From Gammaproteobacteria bacterium (GTDB lineage: Bacteria > Pseudomonadota > Gammaproteobacteria > Eutrophobiales > Eutrophobiaceae), in NCBI GenBank assembly GCA_015661095.1, contig JACVQI010000094.1, positions 1 through 7,569 on the forward strand: a stretch of 7,569 nucleotides of DNA, read 5' to 3'. Below the pieces are notes generated by a model. That model saw only the letters and a program-made list of their open reading frames with translations. It made no database searches and was not told the origin of the DNA. Below are positions 6,065 through 7,569 of the stretch, in pieces (within the stretch, counting starts at the first letter, position 1; the number at the start of each line of letters is the position of its first letter). Position numbers and translations under genes: made by a program.

Positions 6065-7387
6065 ATGTTTAAACAGAAATTGAGAAGAACCATCCGATGG
6101 CATGCATTGATATTTTCGCCAATCATCACTGGAATGATTGTGTTCGGCGCTCAGGCACAAACACCGACAGTAGAGGAGATGTGGCGGGTGATTCAGCAGC
6201 AACAGAAAACCATCGAGGCGCTGCAGGCCAGATTGGTGCAGACGGAAACGCAGGTTAAGGAGACAGCGGAAACCGTTGAAATCACCGCAGACGCCGTTGA
6301 AGTCGTCAGCAAGGAGAGTGAGCGCAGCGTTGATGGTGGTACCAGTATAGGGGGATATGGCGAACTGCATTACAACACACTAAATGACAATGAACTGGGC
6401 GATGGGGACGATTCAATTGACCAGGTTGATTTTCACCGGTTTGTTCTTTATTTCGGACATGAATTTACGGATGACTTACGGTTCTTTTCGGAACTCGAGG
6501 TGGAGCACGCACTTGTTAAGGACTCTGCGGATGGCGTTAATACCGGAGAAGTGGAAGTGGAGCAGGCGTGGCTGGAAATGGATCTGAATGATCAGCACCG
6601 TTTGCGTGCTGGTCTGGATATATTGCCCATCGGTATCTTCAATGTTACGCATGAGCCGAATACTTTTTATGGCGTAGAACGCAACCGGGTCGAGACCGAA
6701 ATAATTCCCTCCACCTGGTGGGAGGCGGGTATTGGCGCGAATGGAGAACTGGCCCCAGGCTGGAATTACGATGCGGTCCTGCACTCCGGGCTGGTGGTCA
6801 ACACCGGTGGCGGTTCGCGATTCCGGCCGCGCGACGGCCGCCTGAAAGTGGCGGAAGCAAAAAACCAGGATTGGGCGATGACCGGCCGTATCCGTTATAC
6901 CGGTATTCCAGGCCTTGAGGTCGGGGTGTCTGGTCATTACGAGGCGGATATAACCGGTACGGCGGATGCTTATGAAATCGATGCCACTCTGTTCGAGGGA
7001 CATGTGGACTGGAAACATGCAAGCGGCTTTGGTTTACGCGCCCTTTATGCGCGCTGGGATATGGGAGACGATACCGGTATAAATCCCGCCGTTGTTGATG
7101 CGGATACCCTGGCGGGCTGGTATGTGGAACCGGCCTATCGCTTCCGTCTGCCGAGTGAAATGCCCGGTGAGGCGGGTATCTTCGGCCGCTACAGTGTCTG
7201 GGACGAGCGTAATCGCCTGGCGGGAGCATTATTCAAATATGAACAATTTGACCAGTTCTCTGTCGGCTTTAACTGGTGGCCGCATGCCAATGTGGCATTC
7301 AAATTCGAAGCCCAGTGGGAAGATGCCGATGGCAGGGTGGATCGGACCTTCGATGGCATTAATCTGGGGCTAGGTTACCAGTTTTAG
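6065..7387 (+). CDS. Outer-membrane porin-like protein with N-terminal coiled coil, probably Fur-regulated
   Basis: A 440-residue protein. Residues 1-32 are a signal peptide (basic n-region K-Q-K-L-R-R, a hydrophobic core, cleavage after A-Q-A-Q). Residues about 36-85 are heptad-rich (E-E-M-W-R-V-I-Q-Q-Q-Q-K-T-I-E-A-L), a likely coiled coil for trimerisation or periplasmic contact. From S-I-G-G-Y-G-E-L-H-Y (94-103) to the end it alternates polar and hydrophobic residues with many aromatics, as in a transmembrane beta-barrel, and it finishes G-L-G-Y-Q-F with the C-terminal Phe used in barrel assembly. Conserved-looking blocks are D-F-H-R-F-V (122-127), S-E-L-E-V-E-H-A (142-149), H-E-P-N-T-F-Y-G-V-E-R-N (196-207) and I-I-P-S-T-W-W-E (213-220). 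It resembles the broad phosphate-selective/OprP-like porin group, but substrate choice is not readable. GGGAG at 6051-6055 lies nine bases before the ATG. It has its own Fur-box promoter and a strong terminator, so it is probably monocistronic. Confidence 0.88.
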   Translation: MFKQKLRRTIRWHALIFSPIITGMIVFGAQAQTPTVEEMWRVIQQQQKTIEALQARLVQTETQVKETAETVEITADAVEVVSKESERSVDGGTSIGGYGELHYNTLNDNELGDGDDSIDQVDFHRFVLYFGHEFTDDLRFFSELEVEHALVKDSADGVNTGEVEVEQAWLEMDLNDQHRLRAGLDILPIGIFNVTHEPNTFYGVERNRVETEIIPSTWWEAGIGANGELAPGWNYDAVLHSGLVVNTGGGSRFRPRDGRLKVAEAKNQDWAMTGRIRYTGIPGLEVGVSGHYEADITGTADAYEIDATLFEGHVDWKHASGFGLRALYARWDMGDDTGINPAVVDADTLAGWYVEPAYRFRLPSEMPGEAGIFGRYSVWDERNRLAGALFKYEQFDQFSVGFNWWPHANVAFKFEAQWEDADGRVDRTFDGINLGLGYQF

Positions 7388-7479
7388 GTTCCGCGAATTA
7401 CAGGGTATGATTGACTTACTTGGAATGAATTTGGCATGACTTGAACAAGGGTACAGGAATTTTAAGCAAAGTTGGGATG

Positions 7480-7510
7480 AAGGCGCGTGCATCGCGCCTT
7501 TGTCTTTTTT
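7480..7510 (+). terminator. Intrinsic terminator after the porin gene
   Basis: Perfect 8-bp arms AAGGCGCG (7480-7487) and CGCGCCTT (7493-7500) enclose a five-base loop, followed by TGTC and a run of six T (7505-7510). It lies about 92 bases past the porin stop codon. The intervening sequence holds no other gene that I can see. Confidence 0.9.
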
Positions 7511-7524
7511 GATGATAGATACAC

Positions 7525-7569
7525 ATGGGTAACTATTTTTCCAGACTAGCCACTGATGCCGCCGGTACC
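7525..7569 (+). CDS. Possible start of a further gene, cut by the window edge
   Basis: An ATG at 7525 opens a frame of 15 codons (M-G-N-Y-F-S-R-L-A-T-D-A-A-G-T) that reaches the window end without a stop. It lies just after the terminator, where a new transcription unit could begin. There is no good Shine-Dalgarno sequence and no clear promoter between the terminator and the ATG. Fifteen codons are too few to tell a gene from chance. Confidence 0.25.
   Translation, partial: MGNYFSRLATDAAGT

Noticed and set aside
6476..7018. A 180-codon open frame antisense to the porin gene
   Set aside because: It is a shadow of the porin reading frame. The peptide is rich in Arg, His and Pro without domain structure, and the sense strand has a full barrel protein with signal peptide and C-terminal Phe.

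Overview
The window looks like chromosome of a Gram-negative bacterium, most likely a marine or halotolerant gammaproteobacterium. The grounds are a beta-barrel outer-membrane protein ending in Phe, several Sec-type signal peptides, an NhaD-type Na+/H+ antiporter, a DUF6152 protein and a near-consensus Fur box. GC is moderate, with one sharply AT-rich promoter region at about 5860-6060. I cannot name the genus. I see no mobile element, CRISPR array, tRNA or rRNA.

Left part (1-2411, minus strand): a run of three genes for exported proteins, read right to left. First is a calcineurin-like phosphoesterase with extra N- and C-terminal domains. Its stop codon overlaps the start of a small DUF6152 protein. 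After 15 bases comes a third secreted protein, cut by the window edge. The spacing suggests one translationally linked operon. A 7-bp inverted repeat sits directly before the phosphoesterase start codon.

Middle (2412-4400): a 555-base divergent intergenic region holds a possible 43-aa small ORF and a sigma70-like promoter. The promoter serves a periplasmic serine hydrolase of the class C beta-lactamase/penicillin-binding-protein-like family, which starts with TTG. The 162 bases between that gene and nhaD can be folded by eye into nested helices with an interleaved, pseudoknot-like core. The outermost helix would cover the nhaD ribosome binding site. This is the best candidate in the window for an undescribed, possibly ion-sensing, leader RNA.

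Right part (4401-7569): the Na+/H+ antiporter NhaD, then a porin-like outer-membrane protein with an N-terminal coiled coil. The porin has a very good promoter (TTGAAA-17-TATCAT) overlapped by a 29-bp dyad that matches the Fur consensus, so it is probably induced by iron limitation. A strong intrinsic terminator follows it, and the first 15 codons of a possible further gene run off the edge.

Functionally this is an envelope and ion-homeostasis neighbourhood: secreted phosphoesterase, periplasmic hydrolase, sodium extrusion and an iron-regulated porin. Only the minus-strand trio looks like a true operon. The plus-strand genes appear to be separate or loosely linked units.
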